Below are positions 1 to 11,936 of a stretch of 64,000 nt of DNA, in pieces; the stretch's first letter is position 1; each line of letters starts with the position of its first letter. The notes beneath the pieces were generated by a model, which saw only the letters and a program-made list of their open reading frames with translations, made no database searches and was not told the DNA's origin. This stretch comes from Hermodice carunculata (taxonomy: Eukaryota; Annelida; Polychaeta; Eunicida; Amphinomidae): assembly GCA_964020975.1 (NCBI GenBank), contig OZ026621.1, positions 95,668,005 to 95,732,004 of the forward strand, read 5' to 3'. A program made the position numbers and the translations under genes.

Positions 1-139
1 TCAGGAAATAAATGCCGACTCAGTAAATATACTGCATTACCGTGTTGATATGGCACTCGCACATAACTACCTCAATTGAACCATGCTTTTCACGAATGGG
101 GATTTGGTTGATTGGATATGTGCGTTTCCCATTTCAGCT

Positions 140-185
140 AGGCGACTGGTGCCAAAGGTTGCAGGTTCGGGTCCCGCTCGTTTCG
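140..185 (+). repeat. tRNA-derived SINE-like remnant
   Basis: The string GGTTCGGGTCC differs from the pol III B-box consensus (GGTTCGANTCC) by one base. It is flanked by a near 5-bp T-stem. The upstream text (agctaggcgactggtgcc) could be the decayed D and anticodon region. No full cloverleaf and no target duplication were found, so this is a weak SINE remnant and not a tRNA gene. Confidence 0.3.
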
Positions 186-311
186 AACATAAAATATAAT
201 TTGTTAAAAATCACAAAATGAGGGCACCACCATGCAGTAAACAAATTTGGTGGAGATCAAGTCCTGGTACATTCCCACTGAGATGGAAGTGGATCTAACT
301 TCTAGTTTGGG

Positions 312-319
<8 letters not shown>

Positions 320-398
<79 letters not shown>
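320..398. repeat. (GA)n microsatellite
   Basis: About 39 uninterrupted GA dinucleotides. The long Leu/Ser or Arg/Glu reading frames across it are artefacts of the repeat. Confidence 0.97.
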
Positions 399-401
<3 letters not shown>

Positions 402-1018
402 TAAAAAATCACAGCTCCACCTGTTACCCAAATTGAAGTCTAGGCTTGCTCAGAAGTATCCCTACCTGATTTTAAAGCAATTGAAAAATCACAGCTCCAC
501 CTGTTACCCAAATTGAAGTCTAGGCTTGCTCAGAAGTATCCCTACCTGATTTTAAAGCAATTGGCCGTGTGGTTTCCGAAAAATAAGATTTGAAAAATAA
601 ATTGCTTTACATAAAAAAAAAAAAAAATCAATCTTTGGAGCATGACAATTTGAATAGATTCGTAGAGACTCACATAAGGTACATTCCTACCAAGTTTGAA
701 ATCAATATTGCTAAATTACTTGGAGAAGAAGTCGAAATTGTGAATTACCATTACAATCCCTATGCATTGACTTATATGGTAATCAAAGGGAATGTATGCA
801 TTGAGCGGCAGAGTACTCGAATTGACAAAAATCGTTTAAAATCAGGGAGCTACGGTATCACCACCTGGTGAAAGGATTACTTTGAACCTTCCACAAGCTA
901 TATTTTCATGAAGATAAGTGCAATCTGATTAATGCACCTGGAGAAGAAATCCAAAACAGCCAAAATACACAAAAGTTCTTTTAAAGATAGATAGATTAAA
1001 ACACAACGCTATCTGACA
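391..1018 (+). repeat. Duplicated block, copy A
   Basis: This block recurs almost base for base at 7957-8494. It starts at the end of a GA microsatellite and ends where copy B runs into another GA microsatellite. Copy A carries an extra 80-bp direct duplication (404-483 and 484-563) that copy B lacks. A roughly 90-codon frame (590-871) is open in both copies, but it matches no family I know and looks like an accident of the repeat. Text near 560-615 is echoed at 1070-1127, so the block may itself be part of a satellite-like repeat. Confidence 0.9.
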
Positions 1019-2815
1019 ATCAAATTAAGGTCTGGGGGTCCCAAGAAGTGTCCATATGCAATTAGGACGCAATTGGCCTGTTGGTTTCAGAGAAAACTTT
1101 TAAAGATTTCGCTAAACATAAATGAAGAATCATTATTTTTTGCAAATACCCAAGGTAGACCTCCTTCAAGTTCCAAGTGAATCTGACAAACAATTTTAGA
1201 GAAGTCGAAAATGTAAATGTGGACAGACTGCAGGCTACAGATGGGCGACGGATGCAGACTAATCGTAGGCCAATAAGATCAACTGAGCTAAAAATTAATG
1301 AAAATAATCCCGGCCTGCATGTATGTAGCAGGTCTAAGCAATAGAACGCAAGGTGCCTCTTGCTTAAAATATAGAGGCCCTTATAGGAGTTTCATATATC
1401 ACAAATTTGAGGGTGTTCATTCCTCAATATCGCATATTTTTTCTACATATCACATATCATAGCCATGACCTTTTAATATCATATATCATGGTTTTTTTAT
1501 ATTCTATATATCATAAATTTCACCTATTCATTTTCATATATCACCGAAAAGTCCAGCACACACTATTAAACAAAACTTGATGATTCTGCTCTGTGTGAAT
1601 GCATCCATTATCACACAAAATGTATGCTCCCTCATGTTTGCTCATTTTAAAAGCTAGCTGGTCCAGGCGTCAAAGAATATTTGGGCTCCCCGAACGGATG
1701 GGCCCCACTGGGGCCTATTTGTTCATCGAATGTTAGGGTCCCCCTTACTAACCCAACCCCCCCCCCCGCCATTGATAAAAAAGTTGACACACTTTATTTA
1801 TCTGCTTTTGATGATAAATATTTTGGCATAATTTTCTCATTCTTGCCTCCAAATATCTCCCTTGATCATTCTGCACAGCACTGTCACTGATTCAGATGTA
1901 ACAAAGCTTAATTAATTTCAAATATTCTTTTTCTAATTGCAGTTGGATGGATGTAAAATGCATGACTCTGACTCAAATAGGCCCATGCGATCAGTCACAA
2001 TATTAACCTTAAGTTATGTAGACAAAGTGTCTGTGAATGTTCCTTTTGTCAATAACCAAATACTCGCCAGTGTACTGGCATGCGAAACACATCCCTGATG
2101 TGTGTGGTCTGGTGAACTTGACTGTTGAATGTGTCTAAATCAAGGTCAAGGAGGGTCATCACTCTCAAGATCACATATAGAAATATTGTTTGACAAGATT
2201 AAAAATTAAGTGTTCCATTTTAAGTATTTTTGTATATATGTTAACATAAATTAGGGGTTCCCTATATTCTGGAACCAAAAGCCACCCTCCCCCCATGACT
2301 TGGTACTTAGATATATGTAAGAGGCCAAAATATCATAAGCCCAAAGCTTCCACAATTATAACAAACTAAAAGGTAATTATTTGAATTTTTCAATAGGGGC
2401 CAAATATTCTGGAACTAAAGTGTCGCTTCCCTCTTTATACCCACTTCATGGCACCAAGATACAAATAAAAGGCCCAAATATTCATGAAAAAATACTGATC
2501 AAGTTATAACTTTTATACTCAGAGCCTGAACATACTTAAATCAAACTTAAATTTCCCATTTTCTGTGAGAAAGTAAATAATTATAATATAAAGAAATTGT
2601 GTTGATTGAAATTTATGTTACAGAATGGTTTGACTGCTGAGTTGAATCAAACATTACTTGGACAGTATATAACAACACTACTTACAAATTCAAAACCTTA
2701 CAAAATATAACTTTTGCAGTGACAGTCCATAGGATTTGTGCTAATAGAAGCGATAATATGTGGTTGCAGTCAATTTTCTCTTTACCAGGATCGAGTTACC
2801 TGGTCTCAATCCTGT
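1019..2815. other. No gene seen; degenerate AT-rich repeats
   Basis: I see no supported coding region. 1381-1550 contains irregular repeats of a CATATATCACA-like string, echoed at 4290-4400. A C-run lies near 1757-1768. The rest is AT-rich sequence without recognisable families. Confidence 0.5.
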
Positions 2816-4225
2816 ATCGATTATAATGCCATTCACACGGTCAGGTTAAAAAAGTTCTACTATCTCTTAAAACTAGTTTCGCCTGCGGGCCTGACAATAT
2901 AGGAAACATGCCCTTGAAAATACTGCTTGTGGATGTGACCACCATCTAAGGAAAACTATCAGCCTATCGCCTTGCTTTGTAACGTTTCAAAATTTTTTGA
3001 ACGCCTTTCACATCAGGTCTTTTATGAGTACCTAATTACAAATAAGCTCCTTACCACCAAAAGCTCTGGCTTGAAAGCAAATGACTCGGCTATAAATCAA
3101 CCCGTCTCTATCCTCCATGACATTTACAGCGGACTCGAACTGAGCAAAGAAGCACGGATGGTTTTCCTCGACATATCAAAAGCATGTGACCGGGTATAGC
3201 ATGAGGGTCTCTTGTTCAAGCTTAAACAACTTGGCTTCACAGATCTCAGATCAATTACCTGTAAGATCGTTCGCAACGCAAAACCATATGTGGTCAAACT
3301 TCCTCTTGGCTACCTGTTGAAGCTGGTGTACCACAAGGCTCCATTCTTGGCCCTCTGCTCTTTCTTGTTTTTATAAATGACATCTGGAATAAAGCCTGTG
3401 ATATCAAACTCTTGGCCGAAGACACAAGTGTTATTGAAATTGTCCATAATCCTAGCACTTTGGATGAATGTATCAATACCGATATCGGCAGGATCTATGC
3501 CTTGGGGCAAACCTTGGCGAGTTACTTTCATTGTAAACAAATTCTTATCTGACATTTATCCTCCAAAAAGACAAACGTGCTCACCCACCTCTCTTTACGG
3601 GAAACACAGGTATATCTGAAACAAACGAACATTCACACCTGGGAATTACACTTACACATAATTTTTCAAGGCTGTCCCATATTACTCGTATCATAAATAA
3701 ATCTGGCCAACGATTAGCCCTGCTGCGCAGACTGAAATACAAAAAAAAAAAAAAAAAAAAAAAACAAAAACAAAAACAAAAAAAAAAACCTAACCTGCAA
3801 AGCCCTCATGCGTTTATACACAACAATGGTACGGCTTATCCTTGAATATGGTCGTATACTCTTTGATATTGTACGGACGGCTTGTCATCATCTCCTGCGG
3901 CCGTTCAGTATGAAGCTGCCCGGATTTGTACTGGTGTATTGAAGCACACCCCCCGTCTCCTTGTTCTGTCCGAGCCGAGTTGGCAAACTCGATCTGATAG
4001 ACGTAAATATCACAAACTATAGTCCTTTTTTATAAGATGATCAATAAATTGACTCCGAGGTGTATACATGACCTGGTACCTCGTGACATCAGTCCTACCA
4101 CTACACATTTCCATCATCATTCAAACTTTATAGGGCAAAATTAACAACAAACGTTACTATAAATCATTAAACAATGAGAGACAATTCTGCATGTTTATTA
4201 AATAGAAAATTACTGTTAAAGTCTT
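2816..4225 (+). mobile_element. Non-LTR retrotransposon fragment (jockey/CR1-like RT)
   Basis: Translated fragments give a reverse transcriptase in order: a CGPDNI-like fingers motif near 2885, YQPIALLCNVSKFFERL near 2960, VFLDISKACDRV near 3160 (catalytic region A), GSILGPLLFLVF-like text near 3340, then LAEDTSVIEIVHNPS, where the FADD motif is degraded to AED (about 3410). A LILEYG motif of the C-terminal region is near 3835. The endonuclease is missing (5' truncation). Several frameshifts and stops break the frame, and an A-rich tract (3741-3789) sits inside the coding part. It is an old, inactive copy. The clade call is by motif style and is less certain than the LINE call. Confidence 0.85.
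3741..3789. repeat. A-rich tract with CAAAAA units
   Basis: Runs of A with regular C interruptions. It lies inside the LINE reading region, so it expanded after insertion or is a nested poly(A) remnant. Confidence 0.85.
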
Positions 4226-4911
4226 AAGTGTCCGAGTTTATCCAGAACGCACCTATTGCAATTACTTAAAATTTAGTGTTTTGTTAATTTTCAATGTCTC
4301 ATATTACGAACTTTTAATTGCACATATCACAGGTCTAAAATAAGTCAATATCATATTTCAGAGGGCAGTTACTTTCACATATCACAAATCCAGGTTACCC
4401 CCCCCCCCCCATAGGGCCTTTCTTGTAGTAGTATCCCACTTCTCCCCTTGACGTCTAAGTTTTATTGTTCGTTACCATTCATTCATGATGCATGGTGAAT
4501 TTATCGTTTGATTGAAATGTAGGCCTAATGATGGGTGTGGGTGTACTTTGTCTTTGTGTGGGTGGTGCTGATTAGCTCCTTAACACGGGGCACTGAGTAC
4601 GAGCGGTGAGTGAAGGGGGATATATCCAGGATTTGCTCCCTCACACGGGGAATTGAGTGCGAGCGATGAGTGCAGCAGGGATAGATCCAGGACCAGGGGT
4701 CCACCACTGCTGTTAGAGAGTGTGGAGTGGACCCTTTGCCTCCGCTCTGATCCTGGAAAGCATGGCGCCACAAGCTAATGAGGATTACCATGGTTTCCTC
4801 CGCCTCGTCTCCATTTTTAGTTCTGCTGACCAAAGGTCGCAATGCTTATGCGACCGCTCATGTCTGTCCGTAAACTTTTGCTCTTTAGCGCGATACCGTC
4901 CACAGTTTTTA
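4226..4911. other. No gene seen; two 60-bp tandem units
   Basis: A C-run lies at 4397-4410. A unit with the text acacgggg...gagtgcgagcg occurs twice in tandem (about 4575-4635 and 4636-4694). It opens overlapping frames on the minus strand, which I regard as repeat-driven. No gene family recognised. Confidence 0.5.
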
Positions 4912-5255
4912 AATTAGCCCAAATATAACTTTCAGGACTTATAGGGTATATGAAAATCTAGGACCCTTTCGATATTCGTTGCGCCACCTACAATATTTAG
5001 TAATATAGGGGTCAAAATGTGAAAAATTGTGAACACTCTAGCATCTTTCATTTTTGGCGGATCTTCACCAAATTTGGTGGGATTGTAGGGAAGGTCAAAG
5101 TCTAAGTTGCTAATGTTACTACTTGCGCCACTTATAATTTGACGGAAATTATCAGCCAAAATGTGTTTTAAAATGTAAAGTTCCATATTTCGGAAAAGTA
5201 ATTGGATTAGACTTGCCAAATCTATGTGATATATAAACCGTGGCCAATGGTAGAA
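4912..5255. repeat. Dispersed repeat pair, copy 1
   Basis: It shares long stretches with 5825-6170 in the same orientation, including TTGCGCCACCTACAAT near 4979 and GATCTTCACCAAATTTGGTG near 5060. The two copies differ at scattered positions, so the duplication is old. The minus-strand frame across it is repeated in copy 2 and carries no recognisable domain. Confidence 0.85.
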
Positions 5256-5824
5256 CGTTATTCAATGTCAGTGACCTTGACCTATTTTTGTGAGGTCACC
5301 ATGCCTGTAAAGTTGAAAAAGTGAGTTTGTAATGGCCGGGTGTAGCTTGGAAATCAATGACAAAGAGAATTTAGCCTCCAGATCAAAACTACACTTGATT
5401 ACATAATGGATAAAATTGTACTTTGTGACCTACTTTTTGGGTCACCATAACCAAGTAATTATGGAGTTTGGCGCTTGTCCAAGTTTTTTTGTTTTTGGTC
5501 AATAACTCGAAAAGTTATTATCCGATTTGAACAAACAGATTACATATGGAAAGCTGAATGTAGGGTGCATATTTTAAACCAAACTTTTTAAAACCGAGTT
5601 GAAGGTCAAGGTCAAATGGCCAGTTTGAATACAATGGTCATCTCGTGAATGCTCTGCACTCCACAATTCTTGAGACAGGCCTATATATATAACGTCTAGG
5701 AGTTATAAAACGTAAAAAAAAAAAAACTTTGTTGACATCAATGTTGTTGGCGCCACCTATAGCATTATGTAATTTACAGGGTCAAAATGTGAAAATCCTG
5801 TGACCGCAAAACTGTCCGCAGTTT
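5256..5824. other. Spacer between repeat copies; related sub-repeat
   Basis: No gene. Text at 5750-5800 (GGCGCCACCTATAG followed by GGGTCAAAATGTGAAAATC) is a diverged third partial copy of the flanking repeat. Several AAGGTCA strings occur. Confidence 0.5.
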
Positions 5825-6170
5825 TCAAGTTAGCCCAATATAACTTTCATGACTTATAGGCGCTATAAAAATCTAGGCCGACTTCGATATTGGCTGCGCC
5901 ACCTACAATAGTATGTAATACAGGGATCAAAATATGAAAATCTTGTGAACACTCTAGCATCTTTAATTTTTGACGGATCTTCACCAAATTTAGTGGGATT
6001 GTGGGGAAGGTCAAAGTCTAAATTGCTAATGTTACTAGTGGCGTCGCCTATAATTTGAAGGAAATTATGAGCCAAAATGTGTTTTAAGATGTAAAGTTCG
6101 ATATTTGGGAAAAGTAATTTGATTATCCTTGCCAAATTTATATGATATATAGCCCATGGCCAAAGGCCTA
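5825..6170. repeat. Dispersed repeat pair, copy 2
   Basis: Partner of 4912-5255. It sits just upstream of the LINE ORF at 6250, so it may be part of that element's 5' flank or simply its insertion site. Confidence 0.85.
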
Positions 6171-6249
6171 CATGTATGTGCATGCAGATAATGTTTAACA
6201 TATTTCACAAATCTAAACGACAATATTGGATGAAAATTTATTATTGTAA

Positions 6250-7466
6250 ATGACAAAAGACAGCATACTTGATCAACTTGGGGGAATTGAATATAATTCC
6301 CTCATGACTGTTTTAAGAGTGGATACTGATGATGAACGTACTTCGAGTGAACCTCCTCTTTTTAAACATTCCCCATATTTTGACATTGATGAGCTTATCA
6401 GATTTTTGAGAAACAAAAGTGATCAATATACAGTCATAAGCATGAACTGTGAGTCTTTAAATGCCAAACTAGATGAACTGAAAATTCTTCTCTATGATTT
6501 AAATGCACAAGGTTGCTCTCCAAGTGCGGTTTGTTTACAAGAAACCTGGTTAGGTGATGAAGCAGATTTGTCGCTATTTGAAATTGAAAATTACACATTA
6601 ATATCTCAAGGTAAAAGCTGTTCTGCACGAGGAGGACTGGCTATCTATGTTAAAGAATCTTATAAAACCAAAATACTGGACATTTGTCAAAAATCAGACA
6701 TATGGGAAAGCCTTTTTATAGAAATAACACACAGCTCACTTGGTAAAAAGGTTATATTGGGTAATATTTACAGGCCACCAAGGGACCTGGTAGAAAATTA
6801 TAGACTTTTTAATGAGGAGTTAACTGTAGTTTTAAATAAATTACAGAAGTTAAATAGTGAGGTTATCATAGGTGGGGATTTTAATATTGATTTGTTAAAA
6901 ATACCAGATAAACCAAGCTATGCCACATTTTTTGACGCAATTACCGCTCTAGGATTTTTTCCGCAAATAACATTACCGACAAGATTATCAGAGCGGAGAG
7001 GAACTATAATTGATAATTTCCTATACAAAATATATAATAGAAATAAAAACCTTCCAAGTTCTGGAATTCTGACTACTAGAATCTCGGATCATTTTCCATA
7101 TTTTATGTCTAGATATTATGCGTAAAAAATATGATGAAGTACCTAAATATGTGCAATCTCGAGCCAGACATAAAAACTATTTGGAAAATTTTCGAAAAGA
7201 AATTGCGGAGGCAAATTTATGTGATCGTATTATTAATAATGAGTCAAACGACCCAAATGAATCATACAACATGATCCACACCACCATATGTAATGCGCTA
7301 GACAAACATTTACCGGTTAAAAAGGTAAAATATAACAAATATAAACACAAAAAATCTCTTTGGATCACACAAGGTATAATGATATCGATAAAACGAAGGG
7401 ATGGTATGTACAAAACGTTAAAGAGAACCCCTAGAGACAGCAATGAGTATAACATTCTCAAAGTAA
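6250..7466 (+). mobile_element. Non-LTR retrotransposon ORF2, endonuclease to pre-RT
   Basis: The frame starting at ATG 6250 gives an APE-type endonuclease: SMNCESLNAK (residues about 64-73), the catalytic QETWL (about 97-101), GNIYRPP, GGDFNID, and SDH near the end. This is the full endonuclease motif set of a LINE ORF2. A single-base frameshift near 7100-7118 moves the reading into the next frame, which continues as the pre-RT linker (KKSLWITQGI, YKTLKRTP). The RT itself lies in or beyond the assembly gap. Apart from the frameshift the visible part is well preserved, so this is a fairly young copy. The motif style suggests a jockey/CR1-like clade. Confidence 0.9.
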
Positions 7467-7666
7467 NNNNNNNNNNNNNNNNNNNNNNNNNNNNNNNNNN
7501 NNNNNNNNNNNNNNNNNNNNNNNNNNNNNNNNNNNNNNNNNNNNNNNNNNNNNNNNNNNNNNNNNNNNNNNNNNNNNNNNNNNNNNNNNNNNNNNNNNNN
7601 NNNNNNNNNNNNNNNNNNNNNNNNNNNNNNNNNNNNNNNNNNNNNNNNNNNNNNNNNNNNNNNNNN
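7467..7666. other. Assembly gap, 200 N
   Basis: Exactly 200 N, so probably a placeholder of unknown true size. It interrupts the LINE ORF and sits next to long CT/TA/GA microsatellites that would hinder assembly. Confidence 0.99.
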
Positions 7667-7728
7667 TAATGGTTGTACTTCTGTATGGGTTTTTATGAAT
7701 GAGTGCCAATGCCATATCATTCAAAAGT

Positions 7729-7956
<228 letters not shown>

Positions 7957-8491
7957 ATTTAAAAAATCACAGCTCCACCTGTTACCCCAAATTGAAGTCT
8001 AGGCTTGCTCAGAAGTATCCCTACCTGATTTTAAAGCAATTGGCCGTGTGGTTTCCGAAAAATAAGATTTAAAAAATAAATTGCTTTATATAAAAAAGAA
8101 AAAAAATCAATCTTTGGAGCGTGACAATTTGAATAGATTCGTAGAGACTCACATAAGGTACATTCCTACCAAGTTTGAAATCAATATTGCTAAATTACTT
8201 GGAGAAGAAGTCGAAATTGTGAATTACCATTACAATCCCTATGCATTGACTTATATGGTAATCAAAGGGAATGTATGCATTGAGCGGCAGAGTACTCGAA
8301 TTGACAAAAATCGTTTAAAATCAGGGAGCTACGGTATCACCACCTGGTGAAAGGATTACTTTGAACCTTCCACAAGCTATATTTTCATGAAGATAAGTGC
8401 AATCTGATTAATGCACCTGGAGAAGAAATCCAAAACAGCCAAAATACACAAAAGTTCTTTTAAAGATAAATAGATTAAAACACAACGCTAT

Positions 8492-8494
<3 letters not shown>
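7957..8494 (+). repeat. Duplicated block, copy B
   Basis: Near-identical to 391-1018 but without the internal 80-bp duplication. It has GA microsatellites on both sides, so the unit reads (GA)n-block-(GA)n. The 8081-8350 frame corresponds to 590-871 in copy A. Confidence 0.9.

Positions 8495-8560
<66 letters not shown>
8495..8560. repeat. (GA)n microsatellite
   Basis: Uninterrupted GA repeats that close the right side of copy B. Confidence 0.95.
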
Positions 8561-8562
<2 letters not shown>

Positions 8563-8679
8563 GATTTAAGACTACCTGCCATAATGTATTGAAGGGTACC
8601 TTAACTATGGTCGAGTTTTAGTTAGGACACTCCTTTGAAAAATATATATAACTTGCCGCCAGTATGAGGTACATAACGT

Positions 8680-8825
8680 CAGGGGTTAAAGTGCCTCTCT
8701 GTTTTAAACCTCCTAGTGGGAAATACTTTAGCTTCAGGCGCCAAAGTATCTCTCTGTTTTAAACTTCCAAGTGGGAAATGATTTGGCTTCAGGGGCTAAA
8801 GTATTTATCTTTGCTGTAAAAATAC
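8680..8825. repeat. 55-bp tandem repeat, about 2.6 copies
   Basis: Units start at 8680, 8735 and 8790. The shared core is CTCTCTGTTTTAAAC followed by AGTGGGAAAT. The third unit is partial. Divergence between units is moderate. Confidence 0.85.
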
Positions 8826-8978
8826 AAGTTAACATCTATTTATTCCAGGATCCACTGAGTATATATACATGTACAGGTTTGAGACCACTTGCATGCTATC
8901 CAGCACACATGCTCCTGTGACAGTCCCGTCAACTGTGTCTGGCTTTCAGCAAAGCTGGCTTTATATACCTGTCTGGGT

Positions 8979-9122
8979 GTACAAAAGTGTACAGCAGGGA
9001 ACGTACAGAACTGTACACTCACGGGACATACAGAAGTGTATGCCAGGAGAGGCACAGAACTGTACTCCCAGGAAATGTACAAAGGTGTACGCCAGGAGAC
9101 AACCAAGACTGTACACCCAGGA
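8979..9122. repeat. 24-bp minisatellite, six units
   Basis: Units start at 8979, 9003, 9027, 9051, 9075 and 9099, each exactly 24 bp. Most contain a GTACA...TGTAC inverted repeat, perfect in unit 2 (GTACAGAACTGTAC). Because the period is eight codons, long frames stay open on both strands. No signal peptide or known domain is seen, so coding is unproven. Confidence 0.9.
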
Positions 9123-9373
9123 TGCACAAACCTGCAACTCCTGATCCCAGGGTGATTTTAGAACCAGATTTATCCCGTACTGGGAGAAATCTTTCCATCT
9201 AATGTCCATTAATATTTGAAGGTTGACTTGAAAGAATTATGTGTTATAGGATCTCGTCAATACATTGTATGTCTACTTTCGTCTAGTACAAGGCCTACAC
9301 ATATGTAATAGAACCTGCTATATGTGGCCAACTATTCAGGCAAGAAAAAGTGATCACATACAAAGCAGACACC

Positions 9374-9380
<7 letters not shown>

Positions 9381-9404
<24 letters not shown>

Positions 9405-9500
9405 TACATTTCTTAAGACTTTACCCCTCCTGCTCCAAAAAAAAATAAATAAATAAAATAAATAAATAAAAATAAATAAAAAAAAAGAAGAAAAAAAGTA
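9381..9500. repeat. (GT)n and AAAT-rich low-complexity tract
   Basis: A GT dinucleotide run near 9379-9403, then A-rich AAAT/AAAATA text from about 9438 to 9498. Confidence 0.9.
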
Positions 9501-9515
9501 GAGAACAGAAAAAAT

Positions 9516-9680
9516 ACACACCAAGGTCATCTCAAATATCAAGGTCATGTCAAGGTCAAAGGTAAATTTTAGGTCAAATGTCATTTTAAAGATCAAAATT
9601 TATTTCAGGTAGATGTCACCTCAAGGTCAAAGGTTATTTGAAGGTCAAAGGCCACTTTCGATGGTGGCTGTCCAATGCAC
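9516..9680 (+). mobile_element. Fragment of the Helitron-like repeat family
   Basis: It is the reverse complement of text found in the full copies (for example 11128-11280): repeated AAGGTCA strings, then AGGTAGATGTCACCTC and GGCCACTTTCGATGGTGGC. No ends are present, so only an internal fragment in plus orientation remains. Confidence 0.8.
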
Positions 9681-9699
9681 ACATTCTCAAGTTTGTTGC

Positions 9700-10188
9700 C
9701 ATAAATATTAACCATAAATCCATTGTTTTAGTAGACCATTCTTTTCTTACATTATTGTACCTTTTAAAGAAGTCAGACATACAACAATTTTAAGAATAGT
9801 CCCCTTTATTGAACTTTGGGCCATCCATATGAAAAGTTGTCTCCCAACAGACTCTAATTTTCAGACATCTCTGAAGACTCAGGCAGATAGCCACAAAGCT
9901 GAAAAATGTTACATTTTTGTTGTTGATTGTTTATTTTATTTTTTTCTGCTGTATTTTTGTAGTTGTTTATCTAATCTCGTTTCTTTATTATCACCCAGTA
10001 CAACAATCAAAGATATTGCAAAAACCTTAAAAAATGCATTTGTATGCACACAGAGAGCTTTGTTGTGAAGCAAATATTCTTTTCTAGTTTATTTATTCAT
10101 TTTTGTCCAGAACACAGAAGAGCACTATCATAAATTGAGATCATGTAGTTTTTATTTATGGATTCACTTATTTTTCATTATTTTTTCA

Positions 10189-10254
<66 letters not shown>

Positions 10255-10565
10255 CAAGAGATGCAACATGAAAATTGGCTTGAATCAAAGTCTGACTGCA
10301 GCAATATTGTGCTGTTGCTAGGTCCATCCTGCTGTGGTCAGCGGAAAACCTTGCATGGTGAAGTTGTGGGATATCTGTCTCCTTTAGAGATTGCAAAAGG
10401 CTTACTGTGAAACTTTTGATGTTGCTGCAAACGCCACCAACACAGTGACCCATCTTCTACTGATACAGACTTCTGTGTAATCACATTAGACAGAAACAGG
10501 TGACACTGCAACACCTGGTACTCCATAAACTCGCCATGTTTGAAGTCTAAAAAGTTAAAGATAAA
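9700..10565. other. No gene seen; trinucleotide tract inside
   Basis: A (TCG)n/(TCA)n tract at about 10188-10253 makes a poly-Ser frame on one strand and poly-Met/Thr on the other. Neither has a supporting domain. The rest is unclassified. Confidence 0.55.
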
Positions 10566-10717
10566 CTAGAAAAGAAAATTTGTTTCAAAGCAAAACTGTC
10601 TTTGTGCCTTCAAAAGTTGAAAATATTAAATGTTACAACTTTTATCCTTTGGTACTAATACTTTTCAATTGAAATGTCGGACAAATTCGCCTGTAAAGAA
10701 AGAAAGAAAGAAAGAAA
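10566..10717 (-). mobile_element. Helitron-like element, minimal copy without core array
   Basis: Read on the minus strand it ends ...CTTTTCTAG|T, preceded by the remnant of the subterminal hairpin. Its other side is a short conserved string (AAATGTCGGACAAATTCGCC on the plus strand) and an AAAG microsatellite. The central monomers are absent. It abuts the next copy directly at 10718. Confidence 0.75.
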
Positions 10718-11936
10718 CTAGAAAGGAAGATTTGCTTCAAAGCAAATCTGTCTGTGTGCCTTCCAAAGTTGTAAATATTAAATGGTATCAAATTTTGTGC
10801 TTTGGTACTTCACATTCCATTAAGCTTTTGGCTGGATGAAAATTTCAAAGGTCCAAGTGACCTTGACCTTTGACCTTTAACCTTTATAGGTTGCATGTAA
10901 ATTGCAAAAATGTACAGTGTTACAAAACCCACAATTTTAAGTCCAATATGATGAGAATTGGATGGACATTGGCCAAGTTATGGCTAGGTGAAACTTTCAA
11001 AGGTCCAGATGACGTTGACCTTTGATCTTTGGGGGTCAAATGTAATTTTCAAAATGTGCAGTGTTGCAATAGCTATAATTTGAGCCAAACATGATCAAAA
11101 TTGGACAAAATTGACCAAATTATGGCTAGAAGAAAGCCACCATCGAATTTGGCCTTTGACCTTAAAATGCCCTTTGACCTTGAGATGACCTCTACCTGAA
11201 GTGAACCTTGACCTTTAAAATGATATTTGACTTAAAATTGGCCTTTGACTTTGACATGACCGTGACATTTGAGATGACCTTGGCCTTGCTATGATCGATC
11301 TCCTATACATTTGGAACTATATCTACTGTAGCATATAAGATATTGAAGATTTAAAACTTTAATTAGCCTTCGTTTGCATAATTTTAAAAAGTATGACCTA
11401 TAATCATAAAAATGTAAGACTTCAAAAATATGCAGTGTTACAATAGCTACAATTTGAGCCCAACATGATCAAACTTGGATATAAATTTACCAAGATATGG
11501 CTAGAAGAAAGCTACCATCAAAAGTGGCCTTTGACCTTGAAAGGACCTCTACCTGAAGTGGTCCTTGACCTTCGAAATGACATTTTGGCTTTAAAATCAT
11601 ATTTTGACCCAAAACCGACCTTTCACCTTGACATGACCTTGACATTTGAGATGACCTTTGCCTTGATATGATCGAACTCCAATACACTCGGCACTACATC
11701 TACTATAGTATATGAGATATTGAAGATTTAAAACTTTAATTAGCCCTCATTTGCATGATTTTGAAAAGCATGACCTCTCATTATAAAAAGGCCTGATTTC
11801 ATCCACAGAAGTATAATTGTGCCAAGTTTGGAGTTTCTACGTGTAATACTTTTCTAATGAAATGTCGGACAAATTTGCCGGTAAAGAAAGAAAGAAAGAA
11901 AGAAAGAAAGAAACAAGAAAGAAAGAAACAAACAAA
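10718..11936 (-). mobile_element. Helitron-like element with core monomers and internal duplication
   Basis: The minus-strand 3' end has the hairpin AGATTTGCT-4 nt-AGCAAATCT, a short spacer, then CTAG followed by T. About two 144-bp monomers (10830-11120) follow inward. A 375-bp segment is then present twice (near 11121 and 11496), rich in TGACCTTTGACC. The microsatellite end (about 11884-11935) runs straight into the next copy's CTAG. It has no coding capacity and is non-autonomous. Confidence 0.8.

Noticed and set aside
204-516. Long Leu/Ser and Arg/Glu frames
   Set aside because: They are read from the GA microsatellite on either strand and have no other coding signal.
590-871. 93-codon frame repeated at 8081-8350 as a gene family
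   Set aside because: Both belong to a duplicated repeat block, have no known domain, and identity reflects the DNA duplication.
8979-9122. Steroid receptor response elements in the 24-bp repeat
   Set aside because: GTACA and TGTAC arms are spaced by four bases, whereas the known elements use three and a TGTTCT half-site.
10135-10410. Poly-serine protein
   Set aside because: The serine run is a TCG/TCA microsatellite, and the flanking residues show no domain.
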